Positions 24,691 to 35,930 of a DNA stretch of 64,000 bases are shown piece after piece. The first letter of the stretch is position 1; each line of letters opens with the position of its first letter. The notes beneath the pieces were generated by a model, which was not told where the DNA came from, did no database searches, and saw only the letters and a program-made list of their open reading frames with translations. The position numbers and the translations under genes are program-made. Source of the stretch: Linum tenue. Taxonomy: Eukaryota > Streptophyta > Magnoliopsida > Malpighiales > Linaceae. The stretch spans positions 65,745,703-65,809,702 of the forward strand of contig CAMGYJ010000002.1 of the NCBI GenBank assembly GCA_946122785.1, given 5' to 3'.

Positions 24691-25249
24691 GAAACTTGCT
24701 ATAGCAGGTAAAAAATTCAAGTTACCTTACTTTAAGTTACCGTTGGAAATACCTAATTTTAATTAGGGGTGGGCATCCAGTTTGGTAAAACCGAACGAAA
24801 TATATCGAACCCAAACAGATACAAACCGGATCCGAATTATTGTTATTCGTTTTGGAATTCGTAAGACAAAACCCCATTTTTTGGAAACAGGGTTCTATCC
24901 AACCGAACTGACAAACCGAACAAGCTCAGAGTTACCCCTCCATCCAACTATGATGGCTTCCTCAGTGGCCTCCAACAACATCCACCGCCACTCCTCTAAT
25001 GTTCATCCTCTGCTGGCAAATCTTGGGAGGGTGGAGATGGTGAATCCGAGAGAGAAGCAGTAGACCCACAATCATCTTTCATCTTCTCGTCGTCTTCCCG
25101 GACTCCATGCTCATCCTCATCTTGAACAAAATTGGCAGAATTGCAATGGAGACAGACTTGCCTCCCGGACTCCACCGACGTTGAATCTTATGATTTAGAA
25201 AAGGGTTTCTAGAGGTGGTGGTGAGATTGAGATTCATGCCTCGTCGTTT
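24691..25249. other. Unassigned DNA with a lone GGGGTGGGCA end
   Basis: At 24762 there is ATTAGGGGTGGGCATCC followed by GGTAAAACCGAACG, the same terminal signature as the 2090-2588 element, but no matching opposite end is seen. Otherwise no gene. Confidence 0.4.
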
Positions 25250-25815
25250 TCATTTTTCTTGAAACCCTCTTGGATTTTCCTTCGGCGCATGTTGGAGAAG
25301 AATGAATCCCAAAATCGGGTGCTCTGTGTTGTTTGCCTCCTTTGGAGGATTTGGAAAAGTCAGAATCTCGCAACCTTTGAAGGGACGCAGATGACATTCA
25401 CGACCTTACACCGTCAGTTTCAGGCACAGGTATTGGAGTGGGAGTCCCGTTGGAATGTGGGTGTTCCAAGCATTGGTCAGGCTTTGCTTGTGGAGGTGCC
25501 GCAATCTGGTGAGCAGGCTTTTGCCGGGGGTCTGGGCATAGTATGTTCAGTGGATGCTGCATTCTGTGCAGGGTCTCATGCGGCGTGTGGGATGGTGTTG
25601 AGGGACTTGTCTGGTGCGGTGGTGTTGGCCAAGGGGATGTTGTTTCCAAATGTTGGTGATCCGGGTATGGCAGAGCTTTTGGCGCTTCGAGAGGTGGTGC
25701 ATTGGTGTCTTCTGATGGGCAGAGATGTAGTCACATTTCAAGGGGACGCCAAGGTGGTTTTTGACAAGGTCAATGCTGGCATGGTTGCGGATGTTATGGG
25801 GGGAAATCATCTTTG
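25250..25815 (+). pseudogene. LINE 3' fragment, RNase H (RVT_3) region
   Basis: Open frame encoding CLLWRIWKSQNLATFEG, then an RNase H-like domain: VDAAFCAGSHAACGMVLRD (catalytic Asp), MAELLALREVVHW (catalytic Glu), FQGDAKVVFDKV (second Asp), stopping at 25814 before the domain's C-terminal helix. The RT core is absent. It is a truncated non-LTR retrotransposon copy with the same architecture as those at 4777, 22140 and 47690. Confidence 0.75.
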
Positions 25816-25975
25816 AGGAAATTCGCCAAGTCAATTTTACCCTCCATGCCAGATTCCCCCAACCCATGACCTGACCCTCTTATTAACCTGCCCAAACTAA
25901 AACTCCATTTGCCCAAATGAAAACCACATTCCGACCCACCCTCCCTAGTCCATTCTTCTCCACCGCCAACAACCT

Positions 25976-26224
25976 CTAATCTGCGTCGTCTCCATCAAGC
26001 ATCGCAACGGGATTCAACAACACCAACGCCAACCCCATCTCTGCCAGACCTTCAAGAACAGCATCTCGAATTGTATTCTGCTCAATGTCACCAAAAGGGA
26101 GAATTATAAAGCCGCGAATGTTGAGTTTTGTAGCGTTGAAGATATAAAAATCCGTTGATGGCGGAGCTGGACTACGAGTGGCTGGCAAGAGATGTGGCGG
26201 AGGAGAGGAGCGGGAATGAAGCAC
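25976..26224 (-). pseudogene. Unidentified gene fragment (possible capture)
   Basis: A minus-strand frame ending at 25976 encodes a protein-like stretch, including LNIRGFIILPFGDIEQNTIR and AVLEGLAEMGLALVLLNPVA, without low complexity. I do not recognise it firmly; the pattern loosely recalls the NYN/limkain-b1 fold (hydrophobic strand, GD, helix, strand). It overlaps another fragment in the opposite strand and lies beside a MULE-like end, so it is more likely a captured piece than a gene. Confidence 0.35.
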
Positions 26225-26445
26225 TAGAGAGGGTTTGCAAGAATCTGGCCAGGAAAGTGTCGGCGGACGCCGCGAAGATGGATCGGGTGAGGAGAGAGAT
26301 GGAGGAGGATAGGAAGATGGCGGAGGTGCTCAGGGAAGAGAGAGTACACGAGAAGGGAATTGAGGAGCATTGGGGAATTGGGTTGGGAGGGAATGAAGAG
26401 GGAAAAGGGAACGACGGTGAAGCTCCTCCGACACCCTCACGGTGA
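26158..26445 (+). pseudogene. Fragment of a plant coiled-coil protein (At5g41620/USO1-like family)
   Basis: Frame starting MAELDYEWLARDVAEERSGN encodes ALERVCKNLARKVSADAAK and MEEDRKMAEVLREERVHEKG. This alternation of ER.C..LAR, DRVRREMEEDRKM and EVLREERV is the signature of a plant coiled-coil family usually annotated as intracellular transport protein USO1-like / BRANCHLESS TRICHOME-related. Only ~65 conserved residues are present, with degenerate sequence beyond, next to MULE-like terminal sequence (26640-26868). Interpreted as a transposon-captured gene fragment. Confidence 0.5.
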
Positions 26446-26639
26446 TGGGTGATTTCCAAGCGGCTGTCGGGGATCTGCCGCGTAAATGTAGGAAGCTGAT
26501 TATCGACAGTAACAAGTGGTGGTGGGATGAGGTTGGTGGAGGCATCTAGGATAGAGGAATCGTTGGTGGCAATGGGGTGAAGATGATTGAGAATCCACAG
26601 ATACAGCGAGGAATCAAAAGTTTCGGGTTGGGTTGGGTT

Positions 26640-26868
26640 AAGGGTTGAATTGTCAAATTTTAATTTTTAATTGTTACGTCACTCATTTAACGGTCAAAGT
26701 CTCAGAGTTGACTGCCACATTTGCTAAACTTAACGGTGACTAACGGAGAGTGAGCAAACGTGAAGCGTTTAACCACTTTTAGTGAGCACGAATAGAATAA
26801 AATACTTTTAATGACCAAACGTGAATTTTAAGTACTTCCAGTGACCAACCTTGCAATTTAGCGCTATA
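26640..26868 (-). mobile_element. MULE-like terminal region, inverted orientation (TTGGTCACT family)
   Basis: Reverse complement of the motif series seen at 11376 and 38886: ACGTCACTCATTTAACGGTCAA, GAGTTGACTGCCACAT, CTTAACGGTGACTAACGGAGAGTGA, ending CAGTGACCAACCTTGCAATTTA. Probably the right end of a MULE whose left end is lost or diverged. Confidence 0.5.
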
Positions 26869-26906
26869 AACATATTACCACTTTCCCATGAGCACTTCTA
26901 CTATGC

Positions 26907-27175
26907 TATAAAGCATTGGTGCTTTAATGTACAACTTAAAGTTGTACCATAACGTTAAATGTAAAAGTTCAGGTTGTACCATAAATGAATTTGTATCATT
27001 ATACTATGGTACAACTTCACAACTTTAAGTTGTACCATCATATAAAGGTACAAGTTCAAGTTGTACTATAAAAGAATTTGTACAAAATGTATAGGTACAA
27101 CCTGAAGTTGTACCATAACGTTAAATGTACATAATTGTACCATAAAGACGAAAACCTATAACACCAATGCTATAT
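26907..27175. mobile_element. Small MITE-like element rich in GTACAACTT/AAGTTGTAC palindromes
   Basis: Ends are inverted: TATAAAGCATTGGTGCTTTA on the left, TATAACACCAATGCTATA on the right. The interior repeats TACAACTTAAAGTTGTACC-type palindromes and ACGTTAAATGTA several times. About 270 bp with no coding capacity; no clear target duplication. Confidence 0.5.
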
Positions 27176-28169
27176 AACATTGTAAAATTCCTCCTTTCCA
27201 TATCCCGCTCTATCTCTTTGCTCCCTCTCGTTCCCTATCTTCTTCTTACTTCCCATTCTTCCTGAATCCATTCCCTTTCTTCTTTAATCCCAATATCCTT
27301 CTCCCTTCATAATCGAGGAAAAGATCCATTCTTCATGTCGTCCATTACAGTTTCTCCCAATTAAAGTGTAATAATACAAGTTTCACAATCCCCCAATCTC
27401 CATTAGCAATCTTTTGGATTTTTTTCCAGAAAATACCACCCACAAACTAAAACATTACAAAAATACAATCCTTTTCCAAAAATCTCCATTTATACCACCT
27501 TTTGCAAGAACCGTAGCTTCCTATGGCGGTTTATATGATGACTATAGGGCGTGCCGCGGCTAATTCGAAAAATTATGCTGAATTAAAAAAAAAATCGTTA
27601 CGATCAGATAACCGAGCGCAAAGTTATGTTCTCAACAAGTGTTACATATGAGTAGTAGTTTTTTCCAAGGTTTGTGAAATCGTATCGGAGGTTATACTGG
27701 AAAAGTTAACGATTGGGTATTCTGTATTAAAATCGTGATTTAATCATGGTTCAACGTAACAGTTTCCTATCGTCAAAATCGCCTACTATTTTGAGTCTGG
27801 TATCCGATATTTTCGGTAAGACCGGCCGTACGATAGTGTTTCCTAAACATTGGTATTTTTAAGTAGTTATTATATTGTAAACAAGCAGAGGTTGCTATCA
27901 ATATTTTAGTTTATCTTGCAACTTCTCACTATAAATATTTGTATTCTTACTAAACATCACATTTTCCATGTTCGTGTATTTTGCTTGGTTCAATACTTAG
28001 CCATCGAAAGTCCAAGAGGGCATAGTCTTTCGAAATTTACTCAAAAAAATATATCATATGTTGGATACATTAGCTTTACGGGTTTAGCAAAATGATGTAA
28101 AGAAAAACCCATCTCCGTACATAATTAATCTGGTATTATATATATAAAGTTGGGCGGCTGGCCAAGGTT
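27176..28169. other. Intergenic DNA, nothing recognised
   Basis: Pyrimidine-rich at 27190-27320, AT-rich elsewhere. No gene, repeat pair or TIR identified. Confidence 0.4.
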
Positions 28170-28616
28170 CTACACCTCAACACCATCAGCAGCTTTGTTC
28201 TTGTAGTAATCGGCGTTGCACTCGTACAATTTACAACGCTGGTACTCGCACTTGGCAGAAACAACATCCCCATGTTTCTCCATACACTGTACAAATTACA
28301 AGATGAACCAATAATACTTTTGAGTCACTAAGGAGAAATCACATCAAATGCTTACTAATATTATACGAGATAAATGAGATGTTAATACCATGATAAAGTT
28401 GGGGTTTGTTGATTCGCAAACCAGTTAGAATTAAATTCCACGCATGCATCATTATCGACCACTTGTATCATCAGAAGGTGAAGGAAACACCATACCTTGT
28501 TATAGAGGTATTGCCAATTGCCACAAGGAACACCTAGGCTTGGTGGGGCAAGCGGAAGTATTGGTTCTGGTAGAATGGTAGCCTCTGGTAACGAAATATA
28601 GGTTTCAGGATAAAAT
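28170..28616 (-). pseudogene. Two 3' exons of an unidentified Cys-rich protein gene, apparently cut off by a retroelement
   Basis: Two exons join in phase: 28496-28616 (acceptor CTGCAG/A, donor AAG/GTATGG) and 28170-28286 (acceptor GTACAG/TGT), ending in TAG. They encode 79 residues: a Pro-rich stretch (TILPEPILPLAPPSLGVPCG), then a compact Cys-rich tail with PCGNWQYLYNKCMEKHG, AKCEYQRCKLYECNADYYKN and the terminus KNKAADGVEV. Spacing from the GVPCG Cys is C-x10-C-x11-C-x4-C-x4-C. The upstream exons should lie to the right, but gypsy gag sequence begins within ~60 bp of the exon edge, so the gene is probably truncated. The Cys pattern vaguely recalls small CHCH-type mitochondrial proteins but is not canonical twin CX9C; the family was not recognised. 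Confidence 0.5.
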
Positions 28617-28669
28617 CTGCAGTAAATTACTTTAAAATTATTCTACATAACCATCGTTTTTCAACTTTG

Positions 28670-31277
28670 TACCCAGCAGAACCCTACCAAAGGTCAGCTG
28701 GTTGAGACGAATAAGAGTCTAGATACCCTAATCACCAAGTTGGAAATGGAACCAATGAGTAATCCACCACCAGAGAATCCAGCAGTTGCCGCAGCTTAGA
28801 CCAGAGTCGCTAACCGAGAGGGTCCAAGAGCAAATCAAGTTTACCAAACTTTTCCCAAGACCCCAGATATGAAGATGCAGAGGCGCCAACAGAGAATGAT
28901 TATGAGAATGATTATCATGAGTATGGAGGAAGCCCACCAGAAGCAGGGGGTTGTGATGTTGAACCGATTCGAGGGATTAAGCTCTCAATCCCATCCTTTC
29001 AACTTTCAAGGCACTAATAGTGCCTCAGCTTACCTTGACTGGGAAGAGGAAGATGATTATGTTTTTCCAGTACAATCCCTACCTAGGGCATCTAAAAGTT
29101 ATTGTAGTCACCTATGAGTTTACAGATTATGCAACAGCTTGGTGAGAAAAGGTTCAACTTCCACAAAGAAGGAATCTGTAACCTGAAGTTTCTACTTGGG
29201 AAGAACTCTGAGGCTTGATACGTGATCGGTTTGTTCCTCCTTTCTATCAGAGAGATCTTCATGAAGCCTTGTAGGGAATTCGGCTAGGAGCACGATTGGT
29301 TAATGAACATTTCAAGGAGATGGAACTACTCATGATGAGAACATATGTGAGGAAGGAAAGGAAGCAAAGATTGCTTGCTTTCTACATGGACTCAATAGAG
29401 AAATCAAGAATGATGTAGATCTTCGTTAGTTTGTAGAGTTGGAGAAAGTGGTGCATTTGGCCATAAAGGTGGAGAGGCAGCTGAAGGTGAGTTTGGGAAA
29501 GGTATCTACCTTCATCCAAAACCTATTGCAGAAAACATGTCTGAGGCTAACATGAATCACCCTAAGCAAGAAGGTGACAAGCCAGCTGCTAGGAACACGA
29601 CCCTAGTCATCTAAGCTAGGAATGAAGGCTCAACTGGGAGTATCATATGCTTCAAGTGGTTGGGACGAGGTCATAAGGCCAACCATTACCCCAACAAGAA
29701 CAGTGGCGGAGGGAGGTGGAAGGGAGTGGGGTCTTAGGACCCCACTTGAATAAATTAAAATAATTATATGTATGTATGTACATACTTGTTTAATTTTGGT
29801 ATATTTGGAATTTAGGACCCATTCATACGGAATGTAATTTTTCTAGTATTATAAAACACAAAAAAAAAATTAGACTATATTGGTCATATATCATTGAAAA
29901 TCACCAATTTTATAGTTCTTATTCTAAAAATTTCTAATTCTACTAAGTATGTTTACCTCCAGTTATATCTAAGAAGCTCTTAGTTGAACAATTTTCTCCT
30001 ATCAATATACAATTTCTTTTTCATCAAATGTGTAAAAAGTTTGTGTGTATTAGATTTTGTTTGGGAACTATTTATTTTAGCTAGTTATTGAAATGTCGCT
30101 TTTCAATTATGAGTTACACAAGATGTAAGGTACAAATCTAATAACTAATGGTTTGATGAATGACTATTTGAATGAATATTTTTTAAAGTAAATTTACTTG
30201 ATAATTGAATGCAATGTTATAAGATTTTTCGTAAATGGGACCCCACTAAACTCGAACCCTGGCTACGCCACTGAACAATAAGACTCTGGATTTGCGAGAT
30301 AGAGAATACTTTTCTGATGAATAGTATGAAGAGAAGCCAATGGGGAATGGATTTAGTTCTGATGCTAATTCTAAAGATGATGATGTAGATGAGCACATCA
30401 AGGCTGAGAAACCTCCAACTGGTAAACTTCTTGTAGTGAACCGCAGAGCTTTATCTATTGAAACTTATACAAAGACAGAGCATATGGATAATCTTTTCCA
30501 CTCTCGTTGCTTAGTCGACGGAAAAGTGTTGTCTGTGGTGATCGATGGTGGTAGATGTATCAATGTGATTAGTCTGGATGCAGTCAAGAAGCTGGGATTG
30601 AGCACCATCAAGCATCCTCATCCATACACTCTGCATTGGCTGAACGACTTTGAGAATATCAAAGTCAACAAGAAGGCCAAGGTTTGTTTTTAGATCGGTG
30701 ATTATGTAGATGAGATTTGGTGTGATGTTGCTCCAATGCAGGATGCCCGTCTCCTATTGGGTCGTCCAAGGCCATATGATCGAGAAGTTATTCATGATGG
30801 AAGGCACACCAACTATCGGTTCAAGAAAGGAGATCAGAAGTTTTTGTTGAATCCATTATCAACACCTGAAGTTCGAGAAGATCAACAACAGTTGACAATG
30901 AACTGGACCTAGGAGAAAGGGAGTGCATGTGGTTCGAAGGTGGAGGACAGAACTGGAACGCATCTGATGGCTTTAAGGTACATGTTGACTACGCTAAGGA
31001 GAATTCTATTTGGAAGCTCTGTTGATGTTGTTACTTGCAGGAAAGCAACCGTTTTGAGGGCAAAACTTCTTCAACAGGGAGAGACTGATGCGATTCCCCA
31101 GAGCGATCCAAACCACTATACTCGAAGTGGAAAGAAGGTCATGCCTCGAGAAAGGCAGAAGGGCGAGGAGCACCAAAATCCACGGTCGTGGAATCAAGGT
31201 TGTACCCGTGGATTTAAGGCAGGAAGAATCCACGGTCAAGAATCCAAATCCACGATCGTGGAATTCAAGGAGGAGAT
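28670..31277 (+). mobile_element. Ty3/gypsy retrotransposon remnant (gag - zinc knuckle - protease, then deleted)
   Basis: Order on the plus strand, with stops and frameshifts: gag-like start (NKSLDTLITKLEME, ~28700), gag core (SASAYLDWEEEDDYVF, ~29022), a degenerate zinc knuckle (ICFKWLGRGHKANHYPNKN, ~29648-29700), a 573-bp hAT insertion (29701-30273), then an aspartic protease region (GKVLSVVIDGGRCINVISLD, ~30520; LLLGRPRPYDREVIHDGRH, ~30754). Reverse transcriptase, RNase H and integrase are missing: the protease region passes almost directly into 3' non-coding sequence with ATCCACGG(T)CGTGGAT palindromes (31170-31265) and a polypurine tract (AAGGAGGAGAT, 31267) before an LTR. It is a dead internal-deletion derivative, closest in gag/protease style to plant chromoviruses. 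Confidence 0.8.
29701..30273. mobile_element. Non-autonomous hAT element nested in the gypsy remnant
   Basis: Ends CAGTGGCGGAGGGAGG and GGCTACGCCACTG are inverted copies of a hAT-type terminus. The flanks AACAAGAA (29693-29700) and AACAATAA (30274-30281) form a 7-of-8 target duplication. 573 bp, AT-rich interior, no coding frame. It splits the gypsy ORF between the zinc knuckle and protease, so it is younger than the gypsy copy. Confidence 0.8.
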
Positions 31278-31646
31278 TGTTGAATTTGACCTGGCGAGTT
31301 AAAATTACTTTTTCGGTTTAAGCTTTTGTTTTCTTTCGGGATTTTGGTGATTTTATTTGCCTTGGACTATATAAAGGGCCTGGGACACAAAATTTTGGTA
31401 GACTTTGATGAATATTGATATTTCATTTGTTCTTGAGCTTTAGACTTGAGAATTTTCTGCTTTGTATCAATCAAGTTTTCCCATTGATTGTGGTTGAGCT
31501 TCTACCATTTATATTGTTAGAGCCTTCTCTCATCTTGTGTTGAGATTGGACTTTCAATTCTATTTCTATCCTATCCCAAACAAACAAAAAACCCTAAAAA
31601 TCTTTTTCTTGTTCGTTCTTGAAGCTGTGTTACTTTGATAACTACA
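31278..31646 (+). mobile_element. 3' LTR of the gypsy remnant
   Basis: Begins TGTTGAATTTGACC directly after a polypurine tract, has a TATA-like ACTATATAAAGGGCC at ~31367, downstream TCAATCAAGTTTTCCC, and ends ...GATAACTACA (TG...CA boundaries). No 5' LTR partner was found in the window. The right boundary is the least certain. Confidence 0.55.
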
Positions 31647-32265
31647 GGCGCCGGTTTCGTGCTCGTATTACGTACGGTGGAGATTGCCTGGTGTGCGACG
31701 TACACCAGTTTTTGCCTTGTGCATGATAGCAGTCACTATATATAAATGGGTTCAAGCTAGCATACGTCTACCGTACGCCGGTCAAGTTTTACTATTTAGA
31801 TAAAAAAAATTAACTGTAATTCATGATATAATACTATATCCTAACCTCTATTTGATGAACCCCGGTCTCTAGCTTAGCCTTTGACAACGTACATCCGATA
31901 TTAAACGATGTCCACGAAAGTACATCCGATATTAAGCGAGTATTAGTCTGTTGGACAATTATTACGCAATTACTGAAATATCCTCTTCCCCATTCCTGTT
32001 CGAGAGGAGTGTGTGTTTGACTTTGAGAGCCCTTCTTCTCCCACCTAGGCTAAAACTTTCGCGCTCGAAAAGTTCTCCCCAGCTCCACTTTGTATATGCG
32101 AACCCTAAATCCACCCCGAACCCAAATCAATCCTGTGTCGATACGAACCCTAACCAGATTACACACAGCTCGACTTGTTCTTCTCATGTGCTACAAATTC
32201 CCCAATTACTGTGATTGATGTCTCTTCATATTGTGGAGCTCCATCGTAACCCCTAATCTGCAAAC
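31647..32265 (+). promoter_or_regulatory. Upstream region of SWC4
   Basis: Includes the probable promoter and 5' UTR of the SWC4 gene. An imperfect duplication, TACATCCGATATTAA(A/G)CGA, occurs at ~31890 and ~31921. No obvious TATA box within 100 bp of the start codon, as expected for a housekeeping gene. Confidence 0.4.
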
Positions 32266-35200
32266 ATGGACGCCAAGGACATCCTTGGATTGCCCAAAAC
32301 GCCACTCTCAGTACCTCCGGAAAAGAAGTCCCAGCCGAAGAAAGATTCCCAGAGAAAACCCGATGGCATTTCGCGCGAGGTCTCTGAATTTAGGCTTGGG
32401 TAGTATTTTTTGTTTCTTTTTTTACGAACCCATTTACTTTTACTTGATAATCGTCTGCCAAATGTGCAGGTGTATGCTCTTACGGGAGGGCTGGCGCCGT
32501 TAATGCCATCGATTGATTCGTCTTACTTGAAGAAACGGCCCCCTTCTGACGAGAAGGTGACTCATTCTGTATTTGCTACTGGTTCTTGCGTTAAGATCAG
32601 TTGGGGGGAGTACTCCCTGTTGTGACTGTGTTTTCTTTATATATTTTTGGGAATTTGAATGTAGATCACTTGGCAATGGCTTCCCTTCACAAATTCTGCT
32701 CGGAAGGACACTCTGCAGCTTTATCATTGGGTATAGCTCTGAACCTGCTAGATTGTTTCTCTCTTTGTGTAGTATAAGAGAAACTTTGAAAAAGTAGTTG
32801 GTCACTCAGAAGTCCTAGTGTCTTTTCGGATTTGCAGGTTAGGGTGGTGAACGGTGTTCCTCCAACAGGGGATTATTCGTTTGCCAAGTATAATAAGGTA
32901 TTGTATATTTTCTTCATCTTTCTGATATTTTGGGACTTGAAAATTTCCAAACTTGGTGGTTAGGTTGTCTTGAACTTCTCTAAATTTGTTCTATGTCCCT
33001 GTAATTTTTGTCTTTGAATGACCTGTATGTTCTTTTGTTGAATGAGCGCAGTCTATTGAGGTTACCAAGTACACCGATGAGGAATATGCACAGCATTTGA
33101 CTGATCCTGTAGGTACTCATATCACTTTGTGGTTGCCATTTTCATAACACTTCTTATTACTTCAAAAAAGAAAAGCTCCTGTTACTCTTTGCTTGTACCC
33201 TTGACTCAAGGGATGCTGGAAACATGGAGAGGATTGTCTTCTGAACTGATAATGCTGTCAGCTTAGTTCTAAGTTGGCATCCACTTATTTCTTGCTTTTT
33301 TTCTCCATCAGTCATGGACCAAGCAAGAGACAGATCAGCTGTTCGACTTGTGCGAACAGTTTGATCTCCGCTTTGTGATCATAGCAGATAGGTTTCCATC
33401 TTCTCGGACTATGGAGGAATTGAAGGATCGCTATTATAGTGGTAATTAATAATTGTTAAGTTACATTTCTGGAGGACTTATAAATGTCTTTGGTCCTACT
33501 CAGCTTGATTGGCTTGAGAAGGATGTTCTTGATCTGTCAGGACCTCTTCATTTTTTTTGTGGGTGTTTATCATATATTTTCTTTCCCCAGTGTGTCGTTC
33601 CATATTGCTTGCTAGGGCTTCATCTCCAGCTGATGTATCGGGCCATCCTTTGGTTAAGGTAACGTGGCTTAGAGTTACTAATTAAAAAAGTGGCCGGGCA
33701 TAGTACTTCAACTTGTATGCCAATTTAGCTTCTCTTTTTCATTTTGGTTTTGAAGGAAAACTATAATGCTTCACAAGAGAAAGAACGCAAGCGTGCTTTG
33801 TCCATGGTCCTTTCCCAAACCAAGCAGCAAGAGAAAAAGGATGCAGAGGTGTCATTTGGTTTCAGAAATTATACTCGTTTCTGTCAATTGACCATATATC
33901 TTTGGTATTTGTTACATGACAGCCAGCTGTTCTTCAATTTTTTCAGGTCCTCGCTGAAGCCAAAAAAATAGCTGAGTCGCGGATGGCTGCTAAAGTAAGT
34001 AGTTGATTCTGCATTTGTTGCATAATTGTGGATAGTCATGACTACAATGGTATTGTCAGGACCGTATTGGGTTTAAACTCTTATGTTGATTGCCTAAGGC
34101 TTCTTTTCTATCATTTGTGCTCTTTTTTGTTTTGGACCATTATAATTGTGTTTTCTAATTATATATGTTCTTTTGAAAACAAGAGCTTTATTTTAATCTA
34201 TACATCAACAAATATTGTTGCATAACATTGTGAATTCCCTGAGCAGGGTTTTGCTGTATGAGTTTAGGAGAAGAGTAGACATGTATTTTATATGGTGTTA
34301 AGATTATCTGATTAATGTCCCTAAAATTATGATTTATTAGATTGTGTGGCGTCTATGCTGCCTGTCTCTCCAAAACTGAAACTTCAGTTTGATTCAGGCG
34401 AAGCGAAATGTCTGTACCCATGTCTACTTGTTGGTTATGTTTTAATTGCTGTAATTTGTTCAGGGTGTCGAGGAATCTGTAATGCCTGCGACTGAGAATG
34501 AATTTCCTGAAACAACTATTGATCACAATACTCTTGTATCTCTATCAAATGTTCGACTTGCCCCAGTGGCAGCTCCACCTTCAACTTTGGTCATCGCAGA
34601 TACTTCTTCTACTCTGGCTTCACTGCGTATGGTAAGTGGAGATTTTTATTTGAGACTTCATTTCTATCTCCTCTTTCCACAACTCTCTTCTCCTGCCCGG
34701 GTGTAAACTCTCTTGTATGTAATGTTTATTGTGGATAACTTAATTTCAGTGAAATATATAGCCTATTTTGGTATTATTTCTTGAACTTGTAGACTGACGG
34801 CTTTTGACTCCCAATTTCAGCTTCCAGTATACTTGAGAACATATGCACTTGAGCAAATGGTGCAACAGGCGAGTTCGTCAGCAGGACTTCGTACCATTAA
34901 GCGAGTTGAGCAAACTTTGCAAGATCTTGGGGTTTGTTTTCCTCCCTGAACTCTAGTTACATGTTTACGCAAACTCTATGTGTAACTCATCAACATATGC
35001 CTATGTTTGTTATAGAATACAAATTCACGAACTGTTTTACTCCAACAGATTAATTTAAAACCTAGGGTGCCAACCAAAGCCGTCTGTGCTGAACACCTGG
35101 AGTTGAGAAAGGAAATATTGACCCTACTAAACCTCCAAAAACAGGTAAGCGTATCCGAAATTTCCCTCTGCTACTTATTATGATTTTATTGTGTCGCCTA

Positions 35201-35930
35201 ATGTACAACTAGTTGATTTCTTTTGAGTGATTGCCCCATTACCCTTGTTTTCTTGTTTGGGCTTTGTTTCTATTGGGTTCAGACTAACGGTAATTATACT
35301 CTGCTTGTGTAATGTCTTTCTTACTAGTATTCTGTATTTCATTTGACAATCAGTTGCAATACAAGGAGGCAGAAGGTTCATCATTACGTGAGGGTACTAC
35401 CTATTCAGAAATGCCTGGTACACCAAAGGTCAGTGAACTGTATGCTTGTCTGTTACCATTTGATGTTGCTATCCATCACTGGCTACAATTGTCACCTGGA
35501 TTGATATGATTTGAATGCTTTTCAACAGCGTCAAGTACGTGATCATGATCGGACATTTATTCCTGATGCGATGAGTTTTGGAGGTAATACTTGCTTATGT
35601 GGTTGGTCCATTTAGTATTTGTCTAATCTCTCTTTCAGTTTATTATAAGACACATGCTATCTGCCAACCTATGCTCCTCCGTCATTCTTTTTCCTTCCTC
35701 TGATGCCAGGTGAAAGAGGTGGTCGAAAGGACCCGAAACGCAAGGTAAAAAAAGTTTCTTTACCACACATAGTTGTTCATATTGCAGCTTCAGCATATCT
35801 TCTTCGCAGAGAGCTGATTTGGCTCTTTTAACTTGCGACTTTCCTCGTGAAGGGACCTGGAAGGGTATCTGAGACACCATCATCTCCAGCTAATAAGCGG
35901 CCAAGAAAAATGAAGGCATCTGATCTCTGA
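32266..35930 (+). CDS. SWC4: SWC4 / DMAP1 homologue (SWR1 and NuA4 complex subunit)
   Basis: Sixteen exons: 32266-32379, 32470-32556, 32665-32730, 32838-32897, 33052-33108, 33312-33441, 33591-33658, 33756-33848, 33947-33994, 34464-34631, 34821-34931, 35049-35144, 35354-35428, 35529-35583, 35710-35744 and 35853-35930; 446 residues, all GT-AG and in phase. The opening [15 protein letters not shown] is the family signature. A SANT/Myb-like domain spans about residues 129-171 ([20 protein letters not shown] ... [10 protein letters not shown]), a Lys/Glu-rich helix follows ([20 protein letters not shown]), then the conserved DMAP1 C-terminal region (residues ~298-366: [36 protein letters not shown]) and a basic tail [15 protein letters not shown]4 is a nuclear subunit shared by the H2A.Z-depositing SWR1 and the NuA4 acetyltransferase complexes. 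Length matches Arabidopsis SWC4 (At2g47210). Confidence 0.97.

Noticed and set aside
11376..26868. The inverted MULE-like ends at 11376 and 26640 as one 15-kb element containing the DENN gene
   Set aside because: The pair is diverged, no shared target duplication was seen, and the DENN gene is a normal collinear host gene; independent orphan ends are simpler.
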